Assembly (NCBI RefSeq): GCF_947507565.1
Contig: NC_089181.1
Location: 62,001-126,000, forward strand
Direction of reading: 5' to 3'
DNA from: Oscarella lobularis
Lineage: Eukaryota; Porifera; Homoscleromorpha; Homosclerophorida; Oscarellidae
DNA: 64,000 bases
Shown here: positions 25,314 to 36,202 of the stretch, piece after piece
Position numbering within the stretch: position 1 is the first letter of the stretch
Layout: every line of letters starts with the position of its first letter
Notes under the pieces: generated by a model
What the model was told of the DNA's origin: nothing
The model's database searches: none
Seen by the model: only the letters and a program-made list of their open reading frames with translations
Made by a program: the position numbers and the translations under genes

Positions 25314-27424
25314 AAAGGCTAAATATTAAATCGAGGGCCAAATCTTTGATTCTAAAGGCCAAAGTATTAAATTGAGGGCTTAATCTTGGGAACAATTGTC
25401 CTGGAGACAATTGTCCTGGGGCCAATTGTCCAGGAGACAATTGTCCTGGAGACATTGTCCTGGTGACAATTGTCCTGGGACAATTGTCCTGGAGACAATT
25501 CTCCTCAATTGTCCTGGAGACAATTGACCTGGGGACAATTGTCATGGGGACAATTGTCCTCAATTGTCCTGGAGACAATTCTCCTGGAGACAATTGTCCT
25601 GGAGACAATTGTCCTGGAGACAATTGGCCATAACTTTAAATTGAGGTCCTAATCTTTTATTAACAGGGCCTAAATATTAAATTGAGGGCCTAATCTTTGA
25701 TTCTAAAGACCTAAGTATTAAATTGAGGGCCTAATCTTTGATTAACAGGGTCTAAATATTAAATTGAGGGACTAATCTTTGATTCTAAAGGCCTAGATAT
25801 TAAATTGAGGCCTAATCTTTGATTAACAGGGCTTAAATATTAAATTGAGGGACTAATCTTTGATTCCAAAGGCCTAAGTATTAAATTGAGAGCCTAATCT
25901 TTGATTCACAGGGCCTAAATATTAAATTGAGGGCCTAATCTTTGATTAAAAAGTCCTACAAATTAAATTGAGGGCCTAATATTTGATTCCAAAGGCCTAA
26001 ACTTTAAATTGAGGGCCTAATCTTTGATTCACAAAGCCTAAATATTAAATTGAGGGCCTAATCTTTGATTCTAAAGGCCTAAGAATTAATTTGAGGGCCT
26101 AATTTATGATTCTAAAGGATAAATATTAAATTGAGGGCCTAATCTTTGATTAAAAAGTCCTACAAATTAAATTGAGGGCCTAATATTTGATTCCAAAGGC
26201 CTAAACTTTAAATTGAGGGCCTAATCTTTGATTCTAAAGGCCTAAGTATTAATTTGAGGGCCTAATTTATGATTCTAAAGGATAAATATTAAATTCAGGA
26301 CCTAATCTTTGATTATAAAGGCCTACAAATTAAATTGAGGGCCTAATCTTTGATTCTAAAGGCCTACATTTTAAATTGAGGGCCTAACCTTTGATTCACA
26401 GGGCCTAAATATTAAATTGAGGGACTACTCTTTGATTCACAGGGCCTAAATATTAAATTGAGGGACTAATCTTTGATTCTAAAGGCCTAGATTTTAAATT
26501 GAGGGCCTAACCTTTGATTCACAGGGCCTAAATATTAAATTGAGAGCCTAATCTTTGATTCTAAAGGCTAAATATTAAATTGAGGGCCTAATCTTTGATT
26601 CTAAAGACCTAAGTATGAAATTGAGGGCTTAATCTTTGATTCTAAAGGCCAAATATTAAATTGAGGGTCTAATCTTTGATTCTAAAGACCTACAAATTAA
26701 ATTGAGGGCCTAATATTTGATTCTAAAGGCCTAAACTTTAAATTGAGGGCCTAATCTTTGATTCACAGGGCCTAAATATTAAATTGAGGGCCTAATCTTT
26801 GATTCTAAAGGCATAAATATAAAATTGAGGGCATAATCTTTGATTCAAAAGGCCAAAAATTAAATTGAGGGCATACTATTTTATTCTAAAGGCCTAAACT
26901 TTAAATTGAGGGCCTAATCTTTCAGTCACAGGACCTAAATATTAAATTGAGGAACTACTCTTTGATTCTAAAGGCCTAAGTATTAAATTGAGAACCTAAT
27001 CTTTCATTCTAAAGGCTAAATATTAAATTGAGGGCCTAATCTTTGATTCTAAAGGCCTAAATATTAAATTGAGGGCCTAATCTTTGATTATAAAGGCATA
27101 AATATTAAATTGATGGCATAATCTTTGATTCTAAAGGCCTACATTTTAAATTGAGGGCCTAATCTTTGATTCATAGGGCCTAAATATTAAATTGAGGGAC
27201 TAATCTTTGATTCACAGGGCCTAAATATTAAATTGAGGGCCTAATCCTTCGATTATAAAGTCCTACAAATTAAATTGAGGGCCTAATATTTGATTCCAAA
27301 GGCCTAAACTTTAAATTGAGGGCCTAATGTTTGATTCACAAAGCCTAAATATTAAATTGAGGGCCTAATCTTTGATTTTAAAGGCCTAAGTATTAAATTG
27401 AGGGCCTAAGTTATGATTCTAAAG
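25314..27424. repeat. 41-bp satellite array, diverged family A'
   Basis: About 45 units of 41 bp: TAAATATTAAATTGAGGGCC, then TAATCTTTGATTCTAAAGGC. It has the same length as the family at 1-6898 and 8749-14018 and shares TTGAGGGCCTAA and TTTGATTCTAA, so it is an older or separately evolving branch. AATC-TTT-GATT forms a small dyad. It is interrupted at 25385-25629 by a different 15-bp array. It ends at 27424 where a GAATAG hexamer run starts. Confidence 0.95.
25385..25629. repeat. 15-bp CAATTG array inserted in family A'
   Basis: About 16 partly degenerate units of CAATTGTCCTGGAGA, each carrying the palindrome CAATTG. Some units lack a few bases. The run is flanked on both sides by family A', which suggests local expansion of a short motif inside an existing array. 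Confidence 0.93.
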
Positions 27425-27497
27425 GAATAGGAATAGGAATAGGAATAGGAATAGGAATAGGAATAGGAATAGGAATAGGAATAGGTAAAGGAATAGT
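27425..27497. repeat. (GAATAG)n hexamer microsatellite at satellite boundary
   Basis: About ten perfect GAATAG units followed by three imperfect ones (GTAAAG, GAATAG, TATAGG). It marks the exact edge between the satellite block and the gene-bearing sequence. It is not the usual animal telomere repeat. Confidence 0.95.
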
Positions 27498-27980
27498 ATA
27501 GGGGCGGTTAGCGAGAGTGTTGCACGTGTTTAGCTGAAGTGTTGGACCCCTAAAGCTTTGGTGGATGCTTCCTATTTTCTAAATGTCTTTTAGCATCCTA
27601 AATGCACCACTGCTTTTCCCTTTTCTATATTCTTCCCTATCCTAATCATGACGCACGCCCATTCGCCGGAACGGGGTGCGTCATTGCGAGCGTCTCGAAA
27701 CCTCTAACTACAAAAGTCGCTAAAAATAGCCGCTCGCCAAACGGAAATGACGTAGCCTAACACGACTTCTCGAACAAAACACACGAACAACACTGAAAGG
27801 ATTCTCTAAGGGGGGACGATTATCGTTTAGACATTAGTCCTAGCTAGCGTTGTGCGTGGATGGAATGCGCTTGGGGGCCCCGGCCTAGGGGATAAACACG
27901 CACCCACACAAACATGCACGCGTACGCGAGAAACAAACGCGCGCGAGCGAAAAAAAGGAGCTACAAATTCCCCCGCTTAC
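27498..27980. other. Non-repetitive boundary region with a strong hairpin
   Basis: About 480 bp of unique sequence between satellite and genes. TGACGCAC at 27649-27656 and GTGCGTCA at 27676-27683 are perfect inverted copies, extended by GCCC/GGGG, giving a stem of about 10 bp with a short loop. The arms also look like CREB/ATF or AP-1 type sites. I see no credible exon here on either strand. Confidence 0.55.
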
Positions 27981-28221
27981 CTTGCGACGTCCTCTTCGCT
28001 CCGATGAGCTCTTCGATCTTCGTTCTACTCGACGGCGCGTCGTGTCGTCTCGCGTTCGCCGCGTCCACGCGCGTGCGAACGATCTGGAAGGAGAATTCGA
28101 CGCCTGCATAGTGAATAGACGCGATTGGCTTACAGTTTCGGCGTTGGAGAGACGCGTGCTTCGTGCGTGCCTCGCGCGCGTTCTCTCGCGTGATCTGCAC
28201 AAAGGGACGCTGCAATTGCAC
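27981..28221 (-). CDS. Doubtful minus-strand first exon, unknown product
   Basis: A minus-strand frame of about 80 codons ends at a strong splice donor: the exon ends in CAAG and is followed by GTAAGC at 27975-27980. The last residues read KIEELIGAKRTSQ. Downstream sequence on this strand is 480 bp of unique DNA and then satellite, and I could not find a matching second exon. The gene may therefore be cut off by the satellite, may have its next exon far away, or the donor may be chance. The plus strand is also open here for 131 codons (27982-28377), so coding strand is uncertain. No family recognised. Confidence 0.2.
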
Positions 28222-28377
28222 GCGAGCACTCTGGCTGAACTTACCGCACTGCGCTGTGTGGCTTCGACGTTCGCCACGTCGTCCAGCCGAATGAGTCCGG
28301 ACACGCGCTCGCGAGAGAATGAAATTTTGTGTGCGATGCGCTCTCGCTTGGTGCGCGAGGCGTCAAAGGGCCGATGA

Positions 28378-28891
28378 CGCGCTGCTGCAGCGTAATTAGT
28401 GTTTGGCAGCTGCGAACGATTTGATTAGATGAGAAAGTAATTTGAACAGTGTTCCGTGTCTGCGGTATTAATTAAGTTCGCCAAATTTGGTGATTTCCGA
28501 TTACGCCCAGAAAAGAAAATTCGAATCTTTGTTGCACGTACACTTTTAATTAATAAACGAGTACTACTAATCTAAGCAAGCAGTGCGTCTTCTAAAACGA
28601 TCAGTCCTAACACACTCGAGTACAGATGACATCTATAATATTTCGGCATCTGGTTCGTATCTAGAGAAAATGAGATGATGCCAAATCAAAATCACTGAAT
28701 AATTGATTGAAGATGGATGTAGTGCTAACTTTTTTAAACGACTTCGAAGATCTTTTAATTGCTCGTTTTTCTTCGTAAGCATTTTTTTCATGTTTGTAAA
28801 TTGAGCCGCCTGGGGTCAGTTCTCGTTTCGTGTCCTCTCACCGCTTCAATGTGTAGACAAACGAACGTCTTTAGGCCTACACTGCAGTGTA
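28378..28891. other. Intergenic sequence downstream of POMGNT2
   Basis: About 510 bp of AT-richer DNA holding the 3' untranslated region of POMGNT2 (minus) and possibly the promoter of the doubtful exon at 27981-28221. I looked here for the C-terminal fibronectin III domain that vertebrate POMGNT2 carries and did not see it. Confidence 0.5.
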
Positions 28892-30331
28892 TCAAAGTGC
28901 ACAAGCGGCGTCGCGTTGTGCGGCGGCGCGACGAATGGTAGCGAGAATAGATGGAACGTCGACAATTGTGTCCTGATAGGCACGAAATAGCCACTCGGGA
29001 TCATAGCAACATCGATGTGACGACACGCGATCGCTTTGTAGTATGCGTTCTCGAAGCGTTTCATTCAAATGAACGATACCGCCGTAAAGTGGCGGATTAT
29101 GAGGATAAATGATCGTTTTGTCGATCCATTGATTCTCCCACGCTTCATAGGCAATAGACATGTCTGGCAATTGGGCGAGAGTTTTATAGGGCGTGTACTC
29201 TTCTGATGGCACGGCATAAGGAAAGAGTTCAACGAGTGCTGAATGTGGACGAAGAAAGAGAGCGAGAGCGAGCGTTCCACCGTGCATTCCCATCAGAAGT
29301 GACGCTTTTGACACGTGAACGATTGTATCGCGTAGAGATGTTGATTCAATGGGAAGAATTGTCAAAGACGAGCCCAATTCCTTTTCAATTGCATCGGACA
29401 ATTCGTCTTCGTTGATTATTCGACGATTAATTGATCGACTCAATAAAACAAATGAAGAAGATCCATCATCTCTTTCGTCTTCGTTGATATGAAGTCGACG
29501 ACGAATATGTCGAGCCAATTGACGAACAATTCGACCATTAGCTTTCGGGTTGTCAACGGGTCCTTGACGTTGAAAAAATCCGTATTGATACCACGTCGTT
29601 TCTTTCGTCATTCCTATAAGCGCATGTTCGAAGCACGCTATACGACCGTCGCGTCGCAAATCGTCTTTATGAATAAGTGACGACGACGAGAGGGCGTCGT
29701 AGAGTTGTGTAAATGGTCCAACAGGATGAGAATCAATGGCGACAAGACGAAAAGGTTCACTGACACCTTCCATTTGTTCACTACGCATAGCGACGTAAAT
29801 AGGTAAGAGATCGTCGTGTAGAACGTGCATCAAATTGCCCGGGTTAAAACGTTTGAAGAGAAAATGAAGACCTCGATGATAGATGAGAGTCGAATCATTT
29901 GCCTCGTCCAACGCCTCTGCTGGTAAATCAACGTATTCGAAACGTTGCGTGTTGTGATCGCGCACCGACGTTAAATCGACGAGCGGACGAAAGCGTAACG
30001 AATTCGAATTCGAATTCGAAGAATCGCCGTCGTCGCCGAGGGGAAGTCCGTAAAAAATCGACTCTTCTCCGTGGAGAATAACGAGCTCGTCGTGCTCCGC
30101 AAAGTAGCAGAGATTGTCGATTCGGCAAGTGCGAGTCGAGATCGACTCGTCGTTGCCGCCGCCCTTGCAATAGATGGAGCTGCCCCGTCGCCGCCACGAC
30201 GAAGACAACAATTTGCCGTCTCCGCCTCCGCCACGGCTGACGCTCAACCCCCGCCGCCGCCAAATATAAGCGACAAGAAGAGCGACGACAAGACAGAACG
30301 CCGCTGAGAAAACGAAGGGAACATTTCTCAT
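28892..30331 (-). CDS. POMGNT2: Protein O-mannose beta-1,4-N-acetylglucosaminyltransferase 2
   Basis: Single coding exon, about 479 residues. The product is a Golgi/ER type II enzyme of family GT61. In known members it adds GlcNAc in beta-1,4 linkage to O-mannose, the second step of the core M3 glycan on dystroglycan. The frame is open further upstream, but I chose the ATG at 30331: it gives a short tail and one membrane anchor (PFVFSAAFCLVVALLVAYIW), and a minus-strand donor (ATAG/GTGAGT at 30442) and acceptor (GCGAG at 30337) imply a 5' untranslated intron that removes the upstream codons. Family signatures seen are HDELVILHGEESIF, DHNTQRFEYVDLP, NLMHVLHDDLLPIY, TTWYQYGF, MGMHGGTLA, ELFPYAVPSEEYTPYKTLA and the C-terminal CCYDPEWLFRAYQDT. 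It ends soon after PSILATIRR, so the fibronectin III domain of vertebrate enzymes seems to be absent. Confidence 0.92.
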   Translation of the reverse strand: MRNVPFVFSAAFCLVVALLVAYIWRRRGLSVSRGGGGDGKLLSSSWRRRGSSIYCKGGGNDESISTRTCRIDNLCYFAEHDELVILHGEESIFYGLPLGDDGDSSNSNSNSLRFRPLVDLTSVRDHNTQRFEYVDLPAEALDEANDSTLIYHRGLHFLFKRFNPGNLMHVLHDDLLPIYVAMRSEQMEGVSEPFRLVAIDSHPVGPFTQLYDALSSSSLIHKDDLRRDGRIACFEHALIGMTKETTWYQYGFFQRQGPVDNPKANGRIVRQLARHIRRRLHINEDERDDGSSSFVLLSRSINRRIINEDELSDAIEKELGSSLTILPIESTSLRDTIVHVSKASLLMGMHGGTLALALFLRPHSALVELFPYAVPSEEYTPYKTLAQLPDMSIAYEAWENQWIDKTIIYPHNPPLYGGIVHLNETLRERILQSDRVSSHRCCYDPEWLFRAYQDTIVDVPSILATIRRAAAQRDAACAL

Positions 30332-30855
30332 TTCGGCTCGCAAGGTAAGTATGTAGAGTAACGCCTCTTTGGTGGAACGCGTGACGCCCCCCGCCTCCCC
30401 ACGCGAAAAATCGATTCTACATCTACATATGCATGCACTCACCTATCGACTTGACGACCTCTTCGTCCAACTGATACTGTGCCGGCCAGTAGATTCTTTT
30501 TTAGGAGGGCTCCATCTATTTATTGCAGGGAGTACGCCCCCGTGTGGCTCTGAAAAGCTCGTTTTGCGTGCGTCACAGTCACACAAGTGCTACTAGTGCT
30601 ACTTGCCTTCACCGAGCGATTCACAGTGCGTTGGGACCACCGCAATAGCAGCAGGAGCTTGGAGCACGTGTTGATAAGTCCCAAGTTGTTCTGAATCTCT
30701 CCGAAGACCAACATAAGCGCGTCATCGATTTATTCATCGTTTGCACTCGCAGAGACAACGCTACAGTGTACCCAATCTCTGGCGCTACACGGTAATGTTA
30801 CGGACCTTTCTGCTGATTCGATTAAGTACCGCATTTCCACGCCAATCGTCACGCA
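30332..30855. promoter_or_regulatory. POMGNT2 5' region and intergenic DNA
   Basis: Contains the inferred 5' untranslated intron of POMGNT2 (30337-30442), its non-coding first exon from 30443, and probably its promoter. I found no TATA box and no further gene before the tRNA at 30856. Confidence 0.4.
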
Positions 30856-30942
30856 GGCTTCGTAGCTTAGTCGGTAGAGCATTGGTCTAGTACCCGTACG
30901 TATGACAACCAAAGGTCGTGGGTTCGATTCCCTCCGAAGCCT
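30856..30942 (+). tRNA. tRNA-Thr (AGT) with 14-nt intron
   Basis: Acceptor arms GGCTTCG and CGAAGCC pair perfectly, with discriminator T. The D arm is GCTTAGTCGGTAGAGC, the anticodon stem TTGGT/ACCAA, and the loop CTAGTA plus A with anticodon AGT. A 14-nt intron (CCCGTACGTATGAC) sits after position 37, the usual place. The B box is GGTTCGATTCC. One T-stem pair (T-T) is mismatched. A pol III terminator run of T follows from 30946. Confidence 0.93.
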
Positions 30943-31105
30943 CGCTTTTTTTTTTCTTTCTTTTTCAATTGTACAATTTTAATTTATTTTATTTTATTAC
31001 AAGCTAAAATAACGGACAAAGACAACCATTTTTGTCTGCGCCTCTTGGTGTATTTTTTCATTCGTTTATGTACACGGTTATTTTCTGACTTTTTTAACTC
31101 ATTAA

Positions 31106-32789
31106 TTAAATGTCAACGACTCTCTTAAACGGCTGTTCGTAAATGTGTTCTTCGTAATGTGAAACAACAGGAATTTCGTACCCTGGAAATAGACAGCAGC
31201 CCATTCGATCGTTCAATATAACTCCGCCTCTTTTCACTAATTCTTACCATTTTCAGTGTCACTGGTCGCGGTCCTCATCTGCGACTGCTGAGTAGCTGGC
31301 GACGGGGGTTCAGTTTTTTTGTATCTGCACCGATAGCAGTGTAAGGCGACGAGACCAAGAAGAAGAAGAAGGAATATCGCACCACCTCCTGAACAATACC
31401 CTATCAAATGTCCTCTACTAATACCGCCGACGTTGCTAAGCGACGGAGTAACGAAGTGTGTATAAGGAACGACCGACGTCTTTGCGGTTGAAGCCGTCGT
31501 CGCCCATTGACTGTCAAGCTGAGAAGGAGTTGAAGCGCGGCTGGTGCCGTCAGTGGTGGTGCCGTCAGTGGTGGTGCCGTCAGTGCTGGTGCCGGCAGAT
31601 GAAGAAGAAATAACATGAACATTCTCCGTTGATGCCGCCGCCACCGCCGCCGCTGTTGTTGTCATGGCGCGTACGTGCGTCGGCGTAGCGCTGCTAGCAG
31701 CAATAAACTGAGGCTTCAAGTTCCGAAAGGCCGATAAACCCGTAGGAACTGAATGCAGAGGTGGAGAGGTTGTTGCTACAAATCAACAATGAGTCGGACG
31801 AAATCGCCCCGACGCAGTACACATATGGTATACCTTCGTCTTGGCACGTATAATCCCACGTCGTCAGAGTACGATCAACGGTACTCGTCACTCCGGTTGC
31901 ACACCACAACGCTCCTCGCTCATGTTTCGTTGAGTCGACAAAGGTAAAGCCATCATAGACAAAAGGAAAGACGCACGCTTCGTCGTTGCAAGTATTGATG
32001 TGAGGAAGGTCTTATAAAGAAAGAAATAAACAACGAAAAGCTCCCGGCCACCAGCAGCTCACCATCACAAATAGGCACATTTCGACAGGATACTTTACGG
32101 AGCCAACGGAACACTCTTGCAAAACACCATGGAATATCTCTCGTATCCGGTTCCGGGTTGCGGCACTTGTTTTCAGTCAAATCGTAATTTGCAAAGGCTG
32201 CGGCGTTGCTCGCGTCGTCGTATGGTGCTTCCGAATCTGCCCAATTGACACACGAACCGACGCTGATTTGCTCGTCTCCTCGATAGGCAGCGCCATTGTC
32301 TATTCGGCTGAAGCACGTCAGATCTGCATAAGCGGAAAAAGCAAGCAATTGCTTAGGGAATACAGTAGGCGGCGATGACATACCTTCGCATTGGGGAACG
32401 GTGCAATAATCCCAAGCCTTGCCAGCGCAGTTGGCCGGATTTGCGACGAAACACCACGGCTTCTCGTACTTCGTATCGGCGTCTTTCTGCGGATTGCGGC
32501 AGAAATTGTGATTACCGTCGAGTCCAGCGTTAGGATATTTTTCTGCCGTCAGTGCGTTATTATCGGGCGGCTGCGACGTCCAATGGAGACAGGTGCAGCC
32601 GTCCTGTGTCACGCTGACGGTACCGCGGTAGAAAACGCCTCTAGTGACAGGGCGAAAACAATTCTGAGAACGAACTAGAAAACGATACAGTGAGCCAAAG
32701 AGTGTCGGAGAGTAGATAGAGTGCTTCAACTTGCCTCCTCCTTCACGACTCAAAACGAAAATGAGCAGCAAAAGAACAAAAGACTTCAT
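31106..32789 (-). CDS. Kinase-less kringle-kringle-FN2 transmembrane protein
   Basis: Six coding exons: 32735-32789, 32384-32674, 32063-32323, 31834-32010, 31248-31775 and 31106-31182. Order of parts: signal peptide (MKSFVLLLLIFVLS), kringle 1 (CFRPVTRGVFYRG to WDYCTVPQCE), kringle 2 (CFSRIDNGAAYRG to CRNVPICDG), a fibronectin type II-like domain (CVFPFVYDGF, WCATG), a Ser/Thr/Ala-rich stalk, one membrane segment (AIFLLLLLGLVALHCY) and a short tail. The FN2 domain has lost its second cysteine (VDST where its paralogue has IECT). The tail has three close tyrosines in YEIP, YEEH and YEQP contexts that look like phosphotyrosine docking sites. The first intron has a GC donor (AG/GCAAGT). A 5' untranslated intron is likely just upstream (acceptor TTTTAG at about 32794). 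The neighbour at 33186-36204 has the same ectodomain plus a kinase, so this is probably a tandem paralogue acting as co-receptor, decoy or adaptor. That role is inference. Confidence 0.85.
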
Positions 32790-33185
32790 AGTTCTAAAAT
32801 GAAATCAATCGTCAATCTCTCGTACTTTGTAGCAAAAAACTTACCGCCGGCCAACCGAGCGCTCTCCTTCCTCTCCTTGTCTCGCCTTTGCCTGAACAAT
32901 AGCAATAAGAAAGCGAATGCATGCATTTAGTAGTAGCACGCCGCGTCTTGTGTCTCTTGACAGGATTCCAATTAGTCTATATGAAATTATCCTTTACCGC
33001 ATCGCCATGGTATTCCTCTTTTGCCATAGAGACGCCGCCGTCTTCGTGCGTCATACGCCGCTCCTCCAAGAGACGCGTCTCTATCCCCCATTCCATTCAC
33101 TACTGTAGAGTCTAGAACTAAGAAGTAGTGCATACTCAAAATAGAAATGCGTACGGATACGTCACTCTTCAATCACAAGATCAAT
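32790..33185. promoter_or_regulatory. Intergenic region between the two kringle receptors
   Basis: About 400 bp holding the 5' untranslated intron and promoter of the kinase-less receptor (donor GGCG/GTAAGT near 32845) and the 3' end of the kinase gene. Short open frames on both strands have no family resemblance. No other gene seen. Confidence 0.4.
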
Positions 33186-35074
33186 CTAACTTCGATACGT
33201 TTTCTGCAAATCAACGTGCACGTTGACCGAAATGTCAAGTGGATCGCCTAATCGACCAATCTCTTCATCATCCTCAATCTTCTCCTCTGCCACGTAGCTC
33301 GTTAGACGTTGCACAATAGCGTCGAACGTAGGACGCTTATGGTGATCGGGGTTCCTAAGATAAAAGCAGAGTCACTTTACGTGCACAGACTCGATGTGTG
33401 TAGTACCAGCAGTCAATCATCCAAGAGTAGATTTCCCTCGGACATCCCGGTGGTGGAGCTAGTCGATAGCCTTCCTTCAAGTACGTTACAACCTAAGAAA
33501 AAAGTTTCCATATGGAAATTTGACTCCTTGAGCCCTTGCCATCGAATTGCTTCCAATTAAACTGTAGGGCTTTAGACCCAACGACCAAATTTCAAACAAA
33601 ACAATTCCAAAGCTCCACACGTCACTGGCACTCGAATATTTTTTAAACTTAATTGCCTGAAAAAATGAAGTACAACAGCTTAATTAACAAATTGAATTCG
33701 CGCAAGCAACCAACCTCCAGTGCGGTCCAGCGAACCGGAATTTTCTTTCCTTCTTTCATATGATAATAGCCACCTCCTAGAACATCGCGAGACAATCCAA
33801 AGTCGCCAATCTAACAAAGTTGGGGTTAGTCTAGTTCGAGCATTTACAGCCGACAAACTTTGCACGTCAGTTTTCCGTCAAGCAGAATGTTACGGGCAGC
33901 CAAATCCTACAAAAGGCACGTACGCCGGCCGGCAAAATTAGCTATAGGGTACATACATAATTTCCGCTAGACGTGCACTAACCCTGTGAACAAAGCATTT
34001 TCTGCATAAGTACTGCATGCCACAAGCAATTTCTCTAGCCATTTTTAGCAAGTCTTTTTGAAATGGAATCTCCTCTCTTCGAGCAAATAATTGAATTGAC
34101 TAGAGTAGATGCTATTATTTTTCAAACCTGATTCTCATTTCAGAGAGATGATTCTTCAAATCCCCGCGTTCCATTAGTTCTAGTACAATAAACGTCTAAA
34201 TAAAAAATGGACGCGAATAAATTATTAATTAAATAAGCTCTATTAAAGAACGCACTGCTTGTTCGCCCCTTACGACACCGTGCAGTTCAACGATATTCTC
34301 GTGTCGAAATTGGCCCACGATTGCTGCTTCTTGAAGAAATTTCACGCGATCTTTGGGATCAGTGGACTTGAGAGTTTTGACTGCCACTACTACACTTTCT
34401 TCTCCTGTCGCCGCCGCCGCCGACTACGAATAAATGATTATCAATGACAAACGTTAGCTCCACCCACTCTTTACCAACCTTCTTCCAGACGGCTTTCTCT
34501 ACCGTTCCAAATTGTCTGTTAAATGTATTTTAATTAAAAAAGAGGGAGTTAGGGTTACTGTCTACATCATACCCTGAGCCAAGTTTCTCCTGCAAAACAA
34601 CTGCGTGCCTTGCAATAGTGCAAAACTGCTTTGCTTCAATTTGACTGTACAATTCCTTTTCTTTTCGAGCCGGAACCCAATAGTTTGCGTCCGCTTTGTG
34701 GTGGTGGTGGCTACTATTCTTGTCTGACTGGCGTTTCACTTCAAGCGTTTCATAATAAGCGTCTCCGATCGGATTCGTCTTCGCTGCCGTGGCAACGCCG
34801 CCACCGCGGTGCGTAGTGTCTAGCCCATCATACAAATCTATTAGACAAACAGACGGGCGGACTAGTACTAAGTAATTACAAGAAATTTCCGGGGGCGACG
34901 ACGTAATATCTCTTTTGCGTTTGTGGCGGAAGCGAAAGACGAGTACGAGAACGACTAGTAGAAGTGCTATTGCCACCACCACCGCCGCCACCGTTCCTCC
35001 GGCAACTGCTCCCTCATTCGTAACCCTTTGGCCTTCGTCGTCGTCGTCGACGTCGTCGTCAGTAGCCATTGACG

Positions 35075-35111
<37 letters not shown>

Positions 35112-36202
35112 CGGAAAAGGAGAACTGTCAGGAAGATGTGATTCCGTAGCTACAGGAAAATAATCATGCAGGTCATGTAGCTGCATGGCTGCGCGCGGGT
35201 TCATGCAGTCTTACAGCAGTAGTCCCACTGCGTCATCAACCTATCATTGTCCCTCGTCACATTCGTTGCACACCACGGTCGGTCGCGTCCGTGAGTCGTG
35301 CACTCGATGAATAAAAAACCGTCGTACTCAAACGGAAAGACGCACGTCTTATTCGCTTGACTATGAACATCTAAAACACAAAATTATTGCGAATTGCGAG
35401 TGTTTAATAGCAGTAAAATGAACGAACCGGCGGCTGTGCGACAAGGAGATACGCGCGTACATGGAATTGCAACGGCATTTCCGTCAATGCGAAACTTGGG
35501 TATGCACCAGGGCCGAAAAAAACGCCGCGGATTCGGATTTCGACACTTGTTCAACACCGACGGATCATTGAGACCGTACGACGAAAAGCGACTCCCGTTT
35601 GCGTAATTGGTTCGTGAGTCTTTCCAATTTTCACATTCTCTTTCAAATCCAAACAAATTGACGGTCCGACTTTCATTTCCTCGGTACGACGCTCCGCGAT
35701 CAATGAGGCTGTAACAATCCGTATCTAAAAAAATGAGACTCAATGAACGCGCACAGCTTAAATAGGTGGTGGCGGCCCTCACCTCGACACTCGGCAATAT
35801 CACAATAACCCCAACGCTTGTTCGCGCAATGAGAACGAGAATCGCTAACGAAACACCAAGGCCGAGTGAAAAGCGCGTCGTCGCTTTTCTGTGGATTCCG
35901 ACAATAGTTGTGATCGCCCAATCCGGCATTGGGATAACGAAAGGCTGTCTTGTTGTGCCTATTTGGCGACTGAGATGTCCATCGTTGGCATCGACATCCC
36001 GTTTCAGTTACAGCCACACTTCCGCGATAAAAGACGCCGTGCGTCGTCTTTCGATAGCAAGCATTCCGAGTCGTCGTCGAACCTACAAAGACTGAGATCA
36101 CTACAATACGTATAAGGTATATGTTTAATGAGGGACTCGCCTTGTGATGTGCGGACAAATACAAATGAGGAACACAGCACTACTAAAAGTAATGGTATCA
36201 TC

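Noticed and set aside
27982..28377. 131-codon plus-strand frame near the satellite edge
   Set aside because: Arg-rich, no family match, and overlaps a minus-strand frame with a better splice donor; neither is secure.
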